Source: Pseudoxanthomonas sp. SL93
GTDB taxonomy: Bacteria; Pseudomonadota; Gammaproteobacteria; Xanthomonadales; Xanthomonadaceae
NCBI RefSeq assembly: GCF_026625825.1
Contig: NZ_CP113065.1
Location: forward strand, 1,054,001 to 1,118,000
Length of the DNA stretch: 64,000 bases
Reading direction: 5' to 3'
The position numbers were made by a program, and so were the translations under genes. Of the stretch, positions 49,783 to 57,766 are shown one piece after another. Within the stretch, counting starts at the first letter, position 1. Every line of letters starts with the position of its first letter. Below the pieces are notes generated by a model, which made no database searches, was not told the origin of the DNA, and was given only the letters and a program-made list of their open reading frames with translations.

Positions 49783-50427
49783 TTGTACACGCCACGCGCG
49801 TTCGTCGAAACCGACCTGGCCGAACTGGACCGGCTGATCGCGCGCGACGCGTTCGTCACGCTGGTCACCGTCGCCGACGGACTGCCTTTCGTCAGCCACC
49901 TGCCCGTGCTGTATGCGCGGGAAGGCGACCAGGTACTGATCGAAGGCCACTGGGCCCGGCCCAACCCGCAGGCCCGGCATGCCGGCAGCGCGCTGGTGAT
50001 CGTGCATGGCCCGCATGCGTACCTGTCGCCCGGCTGGTATCCGGACAAGGAGGAAGCCGCGCGCGTGCCCACGTGGAACTACGCGGTGGCGCACCTGCAC
50101 GGCACGCTGGAGATCACCGAAGAGACCGGCGCCCTGGCGGGTATCGTGGATCGGCTGAGCCGCGTGAACGAAGCGTCCGTCGGCAACGACTGGCGGTTCG
50201 AACACGACCGCGATGACCACGTGCGCCAGCTGCGGGGCATCGTCGGCTTCCGCTTCGTCCCCGACCGCATCGAACTGAAGTTCAAGCTCAGCCAGAACCA
50301 CCCGGCGGCCAACGTGGCCTCTGCCGCGGGCGCCCTGCAGCAGCTCGGCGGTGAGGACAACCTGGCGGTGGCCAGCCTGATGCGCGAGCGTCTGGAGCGC
50401 CGCAAGGACGGCGTGGGAGCGACTTAA
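49783..50427 (+). CDS. PaiB-type FMN-binding protein
   Basis: A 214-residue member of the PaiB/FMN-binding split-barrel family, called negative transcriptional regulators from Bacillus PaiB; most are more likely flavin or haem-binding oxidoreductases. Family marks are MYTPRAFVETDLAEL at the N-terminus, SHLPVLY, GHWARPNPQ and YLSPGWYPDKEEAARVPTWNYAVAHLHG. The start codon is TTG at 49783; the family N-terminus begins there and no ATG or GTG fits. The last residues (GVGAT) and the stop TAA are encoded by the left arm of a REP-like repeat. Confidence 0.9.
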   Translation: MYTPRAFVETDLAELDRLIARDAFVTLVTVADGLPFVSHLPVLYAREGDQVLIEGHWARPNPQARHAGSALVIVHGPHAYLSPGWYPDKEEAARVPTWNYAVAHLHGTLEITEETGALAGIVDRLSRVNEASVGNDWRFEHDRDDHVRQLRGIVGFRFVPDRIELKFKLSQNHPAANVASAAGALQQLGGEDNLAVASLMRERLERRKDGVGAT

Positions 50428-50491
50428 GTCGCGGCGGGATTTCGGCCCTTCGGGTTTGCCGGGAAAGCATCGCGACTTACGTCGCTCCCAC
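50413..50491. repeat. REP-like inverted repeat, copy 3, overlapping the PaiB-like gene's 3' end
   Basis: Left arm GTGGGAGCGACTTAAGTCGC, right arm CGACTTACGTCGCTCCCAC, 21-nt arms with one mismatch around a 37-nt loop. The left arm supplies the stop codon of the preceding gene. Confidence 0.85.
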
Positions 50492-50496
50492 AGGGC

Positions 50497-50502
50497 TACA
50501 CT
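50497..50502 (+). promoter_or_regulatory. Candidate -10 box before the kynurenine operon
   Basis: TACACT six bases after the repeat element, giving a start near 50509 and a leader of about 22 nt with GGGAACG before the SDR gene. No -35 match; the upstream part of the promoter would lie inside the repeat. Confidence 0.35.
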
Positions 50503-50530
50503 CGACGCCCTGTCTTTCCGGGAACGATGC

Positions 50531-51319
50531 ATGGACCTCAATCTTGCCGGCCGCCACGCACTGGTCTGTGGCGCTTCAGAAGGCATCGGGCGCGCCGCGG
50601 CGCACGAACTGGCCCTGCTGGGCGCCGATGTCACCGTGCTGGCGCGCCGTGTCGATGTGCTGTCCGGCGTGGCCGCTGCGTTGCCGGTGGTGGCTGACGG
50701 CCAGCGGCACGGCTTCCGCGCGGCGGACGTTTCGCGGCACGACCAGCTGCGCGAAACGATCCAGGGCCTGGTGGCCGCGCAGCCGGTGGACATCCTGGTC
50801 AACAACACCGGCGGCCCTGCCGGTGGACGCGCCATCGACGCGGCTGCGGACGCCTACCTGTCCGCCTTCCATCACCACCTGCTGGCCAACCAGCTGCTTG
50901 CACAGGCCGTGGTCCCGGGCATGCAGGCCGCCGGCTGGGGGCGCATCGTCAACGTCATCTCCACGTCGGTGAAGGAACCCATCGCCAACCTCGGCGTGTC
51001 CAATACCATCCGTGGCGCGGTGGCCAGCTGGGCGAAGACGCTGTCGCGCGAACTGGGTGGCGCCGGCATCACCGTCAACAACGTGCTTCCCGGCTATACG
51101 CGCACGCAGCGACTGGAACAGATCCTGCGCGACCGGGTGCAGCAGACAGGCAAGGATGAGGCCGCCGTCGCCACCGCGATGCTGTCGACCGTGCCTGCAG
51201 GCCGGTTCGCCGAGGCCGGCGAAGTCGCCGCCGCCATCGCCTTCCTCGCCTCGCCCGCCGCCAGCTACATCAATGGGGTCAGCCTGGCGGTGGATGGTGG
51301 CCGCATGCAGTCGATCTGA
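50531..51319 (+). CDS. Short-chain dehydrogenase-like protein lacking the catalytic Tyr/Lys
   Basis: A 262-residue SDR fold, first gene of the kynurenine block. The dinucleotide loop GASEGIGRAAA (about 14-24) and NNTGGPAGG are present. At the exact spacing where Tyr-x3-Lys should follow the catalytic Ser (13 and 17 residues later), it has Ser and Arg (ISTSVKEPIANLGVSNTIR). The SNxxR variant is typical of a known subgroup of BKR-like SDRs of unknown activity. It lies 86 bp before the semialdehyde dehydrogenase, so a role in 2-aminomuconate or oxalocrotonate handling is inferred only from place. Confidence 0.85.
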   Translation: MDLNLAGRHALVCGASEGIGRAAAHELALLGADVTVLARRVDVLSGVAAALPVVADGQRHGFRAADVSRHDQLRETIQGLVAAQPVDILVNNTGGPAGGRAIDAAADAYLSAFHHHLLANQLLAQAVVPGMQAAGWGRIVNVISTSVKEPIANLGVSNTIRGAVASWAKTLSRELGGAGITVNNVLPGYTRTQRLEQILRDRVQQTGKDEAAVATAMLSTVPAGRFAEAGEVAAAIAFLASPAASYINGVSLAVDGGRMQSI

Positions 51320-51405
51320 GCGGTCGCCATGCGCTACCGCGAGGGGGGCTTGCCAATGCGGGTAAGCTAGTCGGGTACCAGGGCTACCGGGATCCGACGC
51401 GGCAG

Positions 51406-52833
51406 ATGGAACGTTTCAGCCACTTCATCGACGGCGAAATGACCGCTCCGGTCGGCGGCGGCTGGCGCACGGTGTTCGAACCTGCGACCGCCGGCGCCTA
51501 TGCCCAGGTCGCCGACGGCGGCGAAGCGGAAGTGCAGAAGGCGGTGGAGGCTGCAAGCCGCGCCCTGCCCGCCTGGGCATCCCTGCCCAACTCCGAGCGC
51601 GCGCGCTGGCTGGAGAAGCTGGCACACGCACTGGAAGACCAGTTGGCGCAGTTCGCGCGCGCGGAATCGCGCGATGCCGGCAAGCCACTGGCGCTCGCGC
51701 GCGACATCGAGATCCCGCGTGCGGTTTCCAACCTGCGCTTCTTCGCGCACGCCGCCACCCAGTTTTCCAGCGAATCGCACCATGGCGAAGCCGGGCTCAA
51801 CTACACCCTGCGGCCGCCGCTGGGCGTGGTGGCCGCCATCTCGCCCTGGAACCTGCCGCTCTATCTGTTCACCTGGAAGATCGCGCCAGCCCTGGCGGCG
51901 GGCAACACCGTGGTCGCCAAGCCTTCCGAGATCACCCCGGCCACCGCCACGATGCTGGGCGAACTGGCCGCGCGCATCGGCTTCCCGCGTGGGGTGCTGA
52001 ACATCGTCCATGGCACCGGCCCCGCGGTCGGCGAGCCGCTGGTGCTGCATCCGGCGGTGAAGGCCGTATCGTTCACCGGCAGCACCGCGGTCGGGCGCCG
52101 CATCGCCGGTCTGGCCGCGCCCCTGCTCAAGAAGGTGTCACTGGAGCTGGGCGGCAAGAACGCCACGCTGGTGTTCGCCAACAGCGACTGGCGCGCGAAC
52201 CTGGACACGCTGCTGCGCTCGGCGTTCCAGAATGCCGGTCAGATCTGCCTGTGCGGTTCGCGCCTGCTGGTGCAGCAGGCCATCCACGACGAATTCCGCG
52301 ACGCCCTGCTCGAGCGCGCTGCCACCCTGCAGGCGGGCGACCTGGACGACCCGGCCACGCGACTGGGGCCGATGGTGTCGCAGGCCCACTTCGACAAGGT
52401 GCTTGCCTGCATCGAGCGCGCCCGCAAGGAAGGCGGGCGCATCCTGCTCGGCGGACATGCGCTCGACCGGCCGGGCTGGTACATCGCTCCGACGGTCATC
52501 GACGGGCTGGGGCCCGAGGCGCCCACCAACCGCGAAGAGATCTTCGGGCCGGTGGTGACGCTGCAGCCTTTCGACGACGAGACCCACGCGCTGGCCCTCG
52601 CCAACAGCGGCGACTATGGCCTCGCGGCCACCGTCTGGACGCGCGACCTGGACCGCGCACATCGCGTGGCGGCGCAGTTGCGCGCCGGCATCGTCTGGGT
52701 CAACACCTGGATGACCCGCGACCTGCGCACGCCGTTCGGCGGCGTGGGCGCCTCCGGCCTCGGCCGCGAAGGTGGGCTGGAAGCCATGCGTTTCTTCACC
52801 GAACCCAAGAACATCTGCCTCGGCCTGCGATAA
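51406..52833 (+). CDS. nbaE: 2-aminomuconate 6-semialdehyde dehydrogenase
   Basis: A 475-residue NAD-dependent aldehyde dehydrogenase that oxidises 2-aminomuconate semialdehyde to 2-aminomuconate. The ALDH marks are SPWNLPLYL (Asn), VSLELGGKN (Glu) and QNAGQICLCGSR (nucleophile Cys). The GQICLCGSR form and the FFTEPKNICL C-terminus fit the hydroxymuconic/aminomuconic semialdehyde dehydrogenase subgroup. It is placed with ACMS decarboxylase, which makes its substrate. Confidence 0.9.
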   Translation: MERFSHFIDGEMTAPVGGGWRTVFEPATAGAYAQVADGGEAEVQKAVEAASRALPAWASLPNSERARWLEKLAHALEDQLAQFARAESRDAGKPLALARDIEIPRAVSNLRFFAHAATQFSSESHHGEAGLNYTLRPPLGVVAAISPWNLPLYLFTWKIAPALAAGNTVVAKPSEITPATATMLGELAARIGFPRGVLNIVHGTGPAVGEPLVLHPAVKAVSFTGSTAVGRRIAGLAAPLLKKVSLELGGKNATLVFANSDWRANLDTLLRSAFQNAGQICLCGSRLLVQQAIHDEFRDALLERAATLQAGDLDDPATRLGPMVSQAHFDKVLACIERARKEGGRILLGGHALDRPGWYIAPTVIDGLGPEAPTNREEIFGPVVTLQPFDDETHALALANSGDYGLAATVWTRDLDRAHRVAAQLRAGIVWVNTWMTRDLRTPFGGVGASGLGREGGLEAMRFFTEPKNICLGLR

Positions 52834-52840
52834 TCCCCTC

Positions 52841-53506
52841 ATGACGCATCTAGACGAACTGCTTCAGAACAACCGCGACTGGGCCGACCGCATCAAGCAG
52901 GAGGACCCGGGCTTCTTCAAGCGCCTTTCACAGCAACAATCGCCGCGCTACCTGTGGATCGGGTGTTCCGATTCGCGCGTGCCGGCCAACCAGATCCTCG
53001 GCCTGGACCCGGGCGAGGTCTTCGTCCACCGCAACATCGCCAACGTCATGTCGCATGGCGACCTCAACGCGCTGTCGGTGGTGCAGTTCGCCGTCGACAT
53101 CCTGAAGGTCGAACACATCCTGCTGGTCGGCCACTACGGCTGTGGCGGCGTGCACGCGGCGATGACTGGCCTGCGCGTTGGCCTGGCCGACAACTGGCTG
53201 CGCCATGTGGCGGACGTGGCGCTCAAGCATGCCGACCTGCTGGAGCAGGTGGACACCGAATCGCTGCGGCATGCACGGCTGTGCGAGCTCAACGTCATCG
53301 AACAGGTCTTCAACGTCTGCCAGACCACCGTCGTGCAGGACGCCTGGGCGCGTGGCCAGCCGCTGGCGGTGCACGGCTGGGTATACAGCCTCTTCGACGG
53401 CCGCGTGCGCGAGCTGGGCATGGACGTGGCTGCCGCTGACGAACTGCAACCTGCCTACCAGCGCGCCCTGGCCGGCGTGCCGCCGAAGGGGAAGCGTGAT
53501 GAGTGA
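52841..53506 (+). CDS. Beta-class carbonic anhydrase
   Basis: A 221-residue zinc enzyme that interconverts CO2 and bicarbonate. Zinc ligands and the Asp-Arg dyad are in WIGCSDSRVPANQ and GHYGCGGVHAAM. It resembles Can (YadF) of Escherichia coli. It starts 7 bp after the aldehyde dehydrogenase and its last 8 nt overlap the deaminase gene, so it is firmly inside the kynurenine operon. A likely reason is the CO2 released by ACMS decarboxylase and later by oxalocrotonate decarboxylase. Confidence 0.93.
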   Translation: MTHLDELLQNNRDWADRIKQEDPGFFKRLSQQQSPRYLWIGCSDSRVPANQILGLDPGEVFVHRNIANVMSHGDLNALSVVQFAVDILKVEHILLVGHYGCGGVHAAMTGLRVGLADNWLRHVADVALKHADLLEQVDTESLRHARLCELNVIEQVFNVCQTTVVQDAWARGQPLAVHGWVYSLFDGRVRELGMDVAAADELQPAYQRALAGVPPKGKRDE

Positions 53507-53930
53507 CATCGTCCACGCCGGCGATGCGCCCAAGCCGGTCGGCCACTATCCGCATGCGCGGCGCGTGGGCGGCCTGCTGTTCCTGTCCGGGATAGGCCCG
53601 CGCGACCCCGCCAGCAACGCCATCGTCGGCAACGTGCACGACGCCGAGGGCCACCTGATCAGCTACGACATCGATGCGCAGTGCCGTGCGGTGTTCGCCA
53701 ACGTCCGCGCCGTGCTGAAAGCCAGCGGTGCGCGCTGGGAAGACCTGGTGGACGTGACGGTCTACCTCACCGACATGGCGCACGACTTCAAGGCGTACAA
53801 CCGGGTGTGGACGGAGTATTTCCCCGACCCGGCCGCCGCGCCCTGCCGCACCACGCTGGGCATCACCGCGCTGCCGACGCCGATCGCGATCGAGCTGAAA
53901 TGCATCGCGCACCTGCCCGAGGCCCGCTGA
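53499..53930 (+). CDS. nbaF: 2-aminomuconate deaminase (RidA family)
   Basis: A 143-residue RidA/YjgF-fold protein. Family marks are [21 protein letters not shown], the [16 protein letters not shown] stretch and [23 protein letters not shown], with the active-site Arg in CRTT. Length and operon place match 2-aminomuconate deaminase, which hydrolyses 2-aminomuconate to 4-oxalocrotonate and ammonia. Its ATG overlaps the carbonic anhydrase end by 8 nt and its stop is 1 bp before the dioxygenase gene. Confidence 0.88.
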   Translation: MSDIVHAGDAPKPVGHYPHARRVGGLLFLSGIGPRDPASNAIVGNVHDAEGHLISYDIDAQCRAVFANVRAVLKASGARWEDLVDVTVYLTDMAHDFKAYNRVWTEYFPDPAAAPCRTTLGITALPTPIAIELKCIAHLPEAR

Positions 53931-53931
53931 C

Positions 53932-54480
53932 ATGCTGCCCAACCCGCTCAACTTCCAGGCATGGATCGACGAGCACCGGCACCTGCTGAAGCCACCGGTC
54001 GGCAACAAGGTGATCTACGACGGCGACTTCATCGTCATGGTGGTCGGCGGACCCAATGCGCGCACCGACTACCACTGGGACGAAGGCCCCGAGTGGTTCT
54101 ACCAGCTGGAAGGCGAGATGGTGCTGCGCATCCAGGAGGATGGCGCGGTCCGTGACATCCCCATCAAGGCCGGCGAGATCTTCCTGCTGCCGCCGCGCGT
54201 GCCGCATTCTCCACAACGCATGCCCGGCTCGGTCGGGCTGGTGATCGAGCGCCGGCGCCTGCCGCACGAGGACGATGGCCTGCTGTGGTTCTGCGAGCGC
54301 TGCAACGCGAAGGTGTACGAGGAGTACTTCCACCTCAACGACATCGAACAGGATTTCTTCCGCGTGTTCGAGGCGTTCTACCGCAACGACGAGCTGCGCA
54401 CCTGCAAGACCTGCGGGCATCTGAACCCCCGTCCCAGCCGCTACGAGATGCAGGCCGATTCGCAGGCCGACATCACCTGA
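53932..54480 (+). CDS. nbaC: 3-hydroxyanthranilate 3,4-dioxygenase
   Basis: A 182-residue cupin Fe(II) dioxygenase that opens the ring of 3-hydroxyanthranilate to 2-amino-3-carboxymuconate semialdehyde. Iron ligands are in [19 protein letters not shown] (His, Glu) and [10 protein letters not shown] (His). The C-terminal rubredoxin-like iron site of bacterial enzymes is present as CERC and CKTC. The start codon is 1 bp after the deaminase stop. Confidence 0.95.
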   Translation: MLPNPLNFQAWIDEHRHLLKPPVGNKVIYDGDFIVMVVGGPNARTDYHWDEGPEWFYQLEGEMVLRIQEDGAVRDIPIKAGEIFLLPPRVPHSPQRMPGSVGLVIERRRLPHEDDGLLWFCERCNAKVYEEYFHLNDIEQDFFRVFEAFYRNDELRTCKTCGHLNPRPSRYEMQADSQADIT

Positions 54481-54482
54481 GC

Positions 54483-54511
54483 TTGCACTTGCCCAATCTG
54501 GGCACTATCGT
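54483..54511 (+). promoter_or_regulatory. Promoter of the wHTH-nucleotidyltransferase regulator
   Basis: TTGCAC (54483-54488), a 17-bp spacer and TATCGT (54506-54511). The predicted start is at or next to the ATG at 54519, so the mRNA should be leaderless. Confidence 0.65.
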
Positions 54512-54525
54512 GCCCGAAATGGGCA
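54490..54525. promoter_or_regulatory. Twin TGCCC-N5-GGGCA operators
   Basis: Two 15-bp inverted repeats, TGCCCAATCTGGGCA (54490-54504) and TGCCCGAAATGGGCA (54511-54525). Centre-to-centre distance is 21 bp, two helical turns, so two dimers would bind on the same DNA face. The first fills the promoter spacer; the second covers the start site and first codons. Confidence 0.8.
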
Positions 54526-55166
54526 TGAACGACGCTACGGGTTCCCGTAAGGTCAGCGAAGCGGCGGCACGCTACGCCACCGCCAGCTTGTCGGGCGCCC
54601 TGTTCACCACCACCCAGCAGCGCGTGCTGGCCTGCCTGTTCGGCGGATCCGGGCGCAGCTACGCGGTCAACGAGCTGATCCAGGCAACAGGCGCCGGCAG
54701 CGGCGCCGTCCAGCGGGAGCTGGCGCGGCTGTCAGGCAGTGGGCTGCTGACGGTCGAGCATGTCGGCAACCAGAAGCGCTACCGCGCGAATCCCGCTGCA
54801 CCGATCCACGACGAACTGGCCTCCATCGTCCGCAAGACCTTCGGCCTGGCCGAGCCCTTGCGCGAAGCGCTGGTGCCGCTGGCCGGCCGCATCCACGCTG
54901 CCTTCCTCTACGGCTCGGTCGCCAAGGGCAACGACACCGCCCGCAGCGACATCGACCTGATGGTGATCGCCGACGAGCTGGCCTACGCCGACGTGATGCT
55001 GGCGCTGCACCCGGTGGCCGAACGTCTGGGGCGGCAGGTCAATCCCACGGTCTGCGCGCGCGACGAGCTGCGCACCCGGGTCGAGGCGGGGAACAGCTTC
55101 ATCACCCGCGTGCTGCAACAACCACGGCAATGGCTGATCGGGGGCGAAGTTGACCTCGCCGCTTGA
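54519..55166 (+). CDS. Winged-helix regulator fused to a nucleotidyltransferase domain
   Basis: A 215-residue protein. Residues about 25-95 are a winged helix (FTTTQQRVLACLFGGSGRSYAVNELIQATGAGSGAVQRELARL). The rest is a minimal nucleotidyltransferase fold with the catalytic GS and DxD motif (FLYGSVAKGNDTARSDIDLMV). I know such HTH-NT fusions as annotated regulators, but no characterised member. It sits between the 3-HAA dioxygenase and ACMS decarboxylase with its own autoregulatory-looking promoter, so it may sense or modify something linked to the pathway. ATG 54519 or 54525 are both possible starts. Confidence 0.85.
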   Translation: MGMNDATGSRKVSEAAARYATASLSGALFTTTQQRVLACLFGGSGRSYAVNELIQATGAGSGAVQRELARLSGSGLLTVEHVGNQKRYRANPAAPIHDELASIVRKTFGLAEPLREALVPLAGRIHAAFLYGSVAKGNDTARSDIDLMVIADELAYADVMLALHPVAERLGRQVNPTVCARDELRTRVEAGNSFITRVLQQPRQWLIGGEVDLAA

Positions 55167-55275
55167 ATTGCCGCCTGCGGGCGCGCCTCCGACACACTGC
55201 CATCATGAGACCGCACTGCATGCCGGCAGTCCTGTCGTCGCGGCACTGCAGCGCGAATACCATGCGGGCAGCCCC

Positions 55276-55281
55276 TACAAT
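55276..55281 (+). promoter_or_regulatory. Candidate -10 box before the ACMS decarboxylase gene
   Basis: TACAAT, then CCCACG, then the ATG at 55288. It suggests a separate leaderless transcript for the second half of the pathway. No -35 match was found. Confidence 0.45.
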
Positions 55282-55287
55282 CCCACG

Positions 55288-56298
55288 ATGCTGAAGATCG
55301 ATACCCACGCGCATTTCCTGCCCCGCGACTGGCCCGACCTGGCGACCAAGTACGGCGACTTGCGCTTCCCGGTGATCCACCACGGCGACGACGGGCGCCA
55401 TCGCATCTACAAGGACGGCAAGTTCTTCCGCGAGATCCTGCCCAAGACCTGGGATACCCAGGTGCGCATCGCCGACTACGCCACGTTCGGCGTGCAGGTC
55501 CAGGTCATCAGTACCGTGCCGGTGATGTTCAGCTACTGGGCCAAGCCACACCATGCGCTGGAGCTGCACCAGGCGCTCAACGACCATACCGCCGCCGCCT
55601 GCCGCGACTATCCCCGCCACTACGCGGGCATCGGCACGGTGCCGATGCAGTCGCCCCGCCTGGCCGTGCAGGAGCTGGAACGCTGCATGGACCAGTTGGG
55701 CCTGCAGGGTGTGCAGATCGGCAGCCACGTCAACGACTGGAACCTGGACGCACCCGAGCTGTTCGAGTTCTTCCAGGCGGCCAGCGAACTGGGCGCCGCC
55801 ATCCTGGTGCACCCGTGGGACATGATGGGCGCCTCCTCGATGCCGAAGTACTGGCTGCCCTGGCTGGTCGGCATGCCCGCCGAGCAGTCGCGTGCGGCCT
55901 GCTGCCTGATCTTCGGTGGCGTGCTGGAGCGCCTGCCGGGGCTGAAGGTCTGCTTCGCCCATGGCGGCGGCAGTTTCCCGTACACCATCGGCCGCATCGA
56001 ACACGGCTTCAACATGCGTCCGGACCTGGTGGCCACCGACAACCACCGCAACCCGCGCGAGTATCTGGACCGGGTCTATTTCGATTCATGGGTGGCCGAT
56101 CCGCGCGCCCTGCACTACCTGCTGGACACCGTGGGGCACGAACGCGTGATGCTGGGCACCGACTACCCGTTCCCGCTGGGCGAACAGGAGCCCGGCGCCG
56201 GCATCGCCGCGCTGGGCCTGGACGAGGTGCAGCAGGCGCGTCTCTATCACGGTACCGCGCTGGAATGGCTGGGCCTGCCCGCCTCGAGGTTCACGTGA
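55288..56298 (+). CDS. nbaD: 2-amino-3-carboxymuconate 6-semialdehyde decarboxylase (ACMSD)
   Basis: A 336-residue zinc amidohydrolase-2 family decarboxylase. It removes CO2 from ACMS, steering the pathway to 2-aminomuconate semialdehyde and away from spontaneous quinolinate formation. Metal ligands: KIDTHAHFLP (HxH), LVHPWDMMG, CFAHGGGSFPY and GTDYPFPLG (Asp). The fragment SWVADPRALHYLLDTVGHERVM is typical. The upstream 121 bp after the regulator hold a -10-like box only. Confidence 0.95.
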   Translation: MLKIDTHAHFLPRDWPDLATKYGDLRFPVIHHGDDGRHRIYKDGKFFREILPKTWDTQVRIADYATFGVQVQVISTVPVMFSYWAKPHHALELHQALNDHTAAACRDYPRHYAGIGTVPMQSPRLAVQELERCMDQLGLQGVQIGSHVNDWNLDAPELFEFFQAASELGAAILVHPWDMMGASSMPKYWLPWLVGMPAEQSRAACCLIFGGVLERLPGLKVCFAHGGGSFPYTIGRIEHGFNMRPDLVATDNHRNPREYLDRVYFDSWVADPRALHYLLDTVGHERVMLGTDYPFPLGEQEPGAGIAALGLDEVQQARLYHGTALEWLGLPASRFT

Positions 56299-56311
56299 TG
56301 GCGCCCCCTGC

Positions 56312-56435
56312 AGGAGCGACGTCAGTCGCGCCCACACGGCACAGCATGGCGAAGACCTTCAGTATCTTCCCGGGACACCAGTCCATCCGACGTCATCCCC
56401 AGCGACGCTCCATGGTCGCGACTCACGTCGCTCCT
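56312..56435. repeat. REP-like inverted repeat, copy 4, diverged with long spacer
   Basis: Left arm AGGAGCGACGTCAGTCGCG and right arm CGCGACTCACGTCGCTCCT, 19-nt arms with one mismatch and an 86-nt spacer. It fills most of the 163-bp gap between nbaD and kynU. Confidence 0.75.
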
Positions 56436-56461
56436 ACCACCTACCGACCCTATACGACCCG

Positions 56462-57736
56462 ATGACCGATCCGCTGTCCCGCACCCACATCATCGCCCTC
56501 GACGCGGCCGACCCGCTGCGTGCGCTGCGCAACGACTTCCTGATCCCGCGCCACAAGTACAACGACCAGGTGTACTTCTGCGGCAACTCGCTGGGCCTGC
56601 AGCCACGCGGTGCGCGCACGCACATCCAGGAAGTGCTGGACAAATGGGCGAACGAGGCCGTCGAAGGCCATTTCACCGGCAATGCCCAGTGGATGACCTA
56701 CCACGAGCTGCTGCGCGAACCCCTGGCGCATGTGGTGGGCGCGCAGCCCGGCGAAGTGGTGGCGATGAACACGCTGACCACCAACCTGCACCTGATGATG
56801 GTCAGCTTCTACCGCCCCACCATGGAACGGCCGGCGATCCTGATGGAGGCCGGTGCGTTTCCGTCCGACCGGCACGCGATGGAATCGCAGGTGCGCTTCC
56901 ATGGCTTCGACCCCGCCACCGACCTGATCGAAGTGCAGCCCGACCAGCCCGACGGCACGCTTTCGATGGCCGCCATCGAGCAGGCCATCGCGACGCATGG
57001 TCCGCGCCTTGCGCTGGTGCTGTGGCCCGGCATCCAGTACCGCACCGGCCAGGCCTTCGACCTGTCGGAGATCGCGCGGCTTGGACATGCACACGGCGCG
57101 GTGGTCGGCTTCGACCTGGCGCATGCCGCCGGCAACGTACCGCTGCGCCTGCACGACAGCGGCGTGGATTTCGCGGTGTGGTGCCACTACAAATACATGA
57201 ACTCCGGCCCGGGCGCGGTGGCGGGGTGCTTCGTGCATGAGCGCCATGCGACCACCGACCGTCCGCGTTTCGCCGGCTGGTGGGGGCACGAGAAGGAAAC
57301 CCGCTTCCGGATGGCGCCCGAGTTCGTGCCCACGCCTGGCGCGGAAGGCTGGCAGCTCAGTAATCCCCCCATCCTGGGCCTGGCGCCGCTGCGCGCGTCG
57401 CTGGAACTGTTCGAGAAAGCCGGCGGCATGGAAGCGATCCGCGCCAAGTCCCTCAAGCTCACCGGCCTGCTGGAAGCGCTCATCCGCGCACGCCTGGCCG
57501 ACGTGCTGCAGATCATCACGCCGGAAGACACCACGCAGCGCGGCGCGCAGCTTTCATTGCGCGTGGCCGGGGGTCGTGAGCGCGGACGCGAACTGTTCGA
57601 ATACCTGTTGTCGGTGGGCATCGTCGGCGACTGGCGCGAACCGGACGTCATCCGCATCTCGCCCGCGCCGCTCTACAACCGCTACATGGACGTCCATCGC
57701 TTCATCGAAGAAGTCGAGACATGGCGCGGGTTCTGA
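56462..57736 (+). CDS. kynU: Kynureninase
   Basis: A 424-residue PLP enzyme that cleaves kynurenine or 3-hydroxykynurenine to (3-hydroxy)anthranilate and alanine. Marks are YFCGNSLGLQPR near the N-terminus, LWPGIQYRTGQ, GFDLAHAAGNVPL (PLP ring Asp) and the Schiff-base lysine near 244 in WCHYKYMNSGPGAV. No Shine-Dalgarno is visible; TATACG lies 5 nt before the ATG, again near the leaderless layout. The pathway from kynurenine onwards is complete here to 4-oxalocrotonate; kynA and kynB are elsewhere. Confidence 0.97.
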   Translation: MTDPLSRTHIIALDAADPLRALRNDFLIPRHKYNDQVYFCGNSLGLQPRGARTHIQEVLDKWANEAVEGHFTGNAQWMTYHELLREPLAHVVGAQPGEVVAMNTLTTNLHLMMVSFYRPTMERPAILMEAGAFPSDRHAMESQVRFHGFDPATDLIEVQPDQPDGTLSMAAIEQAIATHGPRLALVLWPGIQYRTGQAFDLSEIARLGHAHGAVVGFDLAHAAGNVPLRLHDSGVDFAVWCHYKYMNSGPGAVAGCFVHERHATTDRPRFAGWWGHEKETRFRMAPEFVPTPGAEGWQLSNPPILGLAPLRASLELFEKAGGMEAIRAKSLKLTGLLEALIRARLADVLQIITPEDTTQRGAQLSLRVAGGRERGRELFEYLLSVGIVGDWREPDVIRISPAPLYNRYMDVHRFIEEVETWRGF

Positions 57737-57766
57737 CCATGACCTTCCAGACCGGGAACGCCTGAC

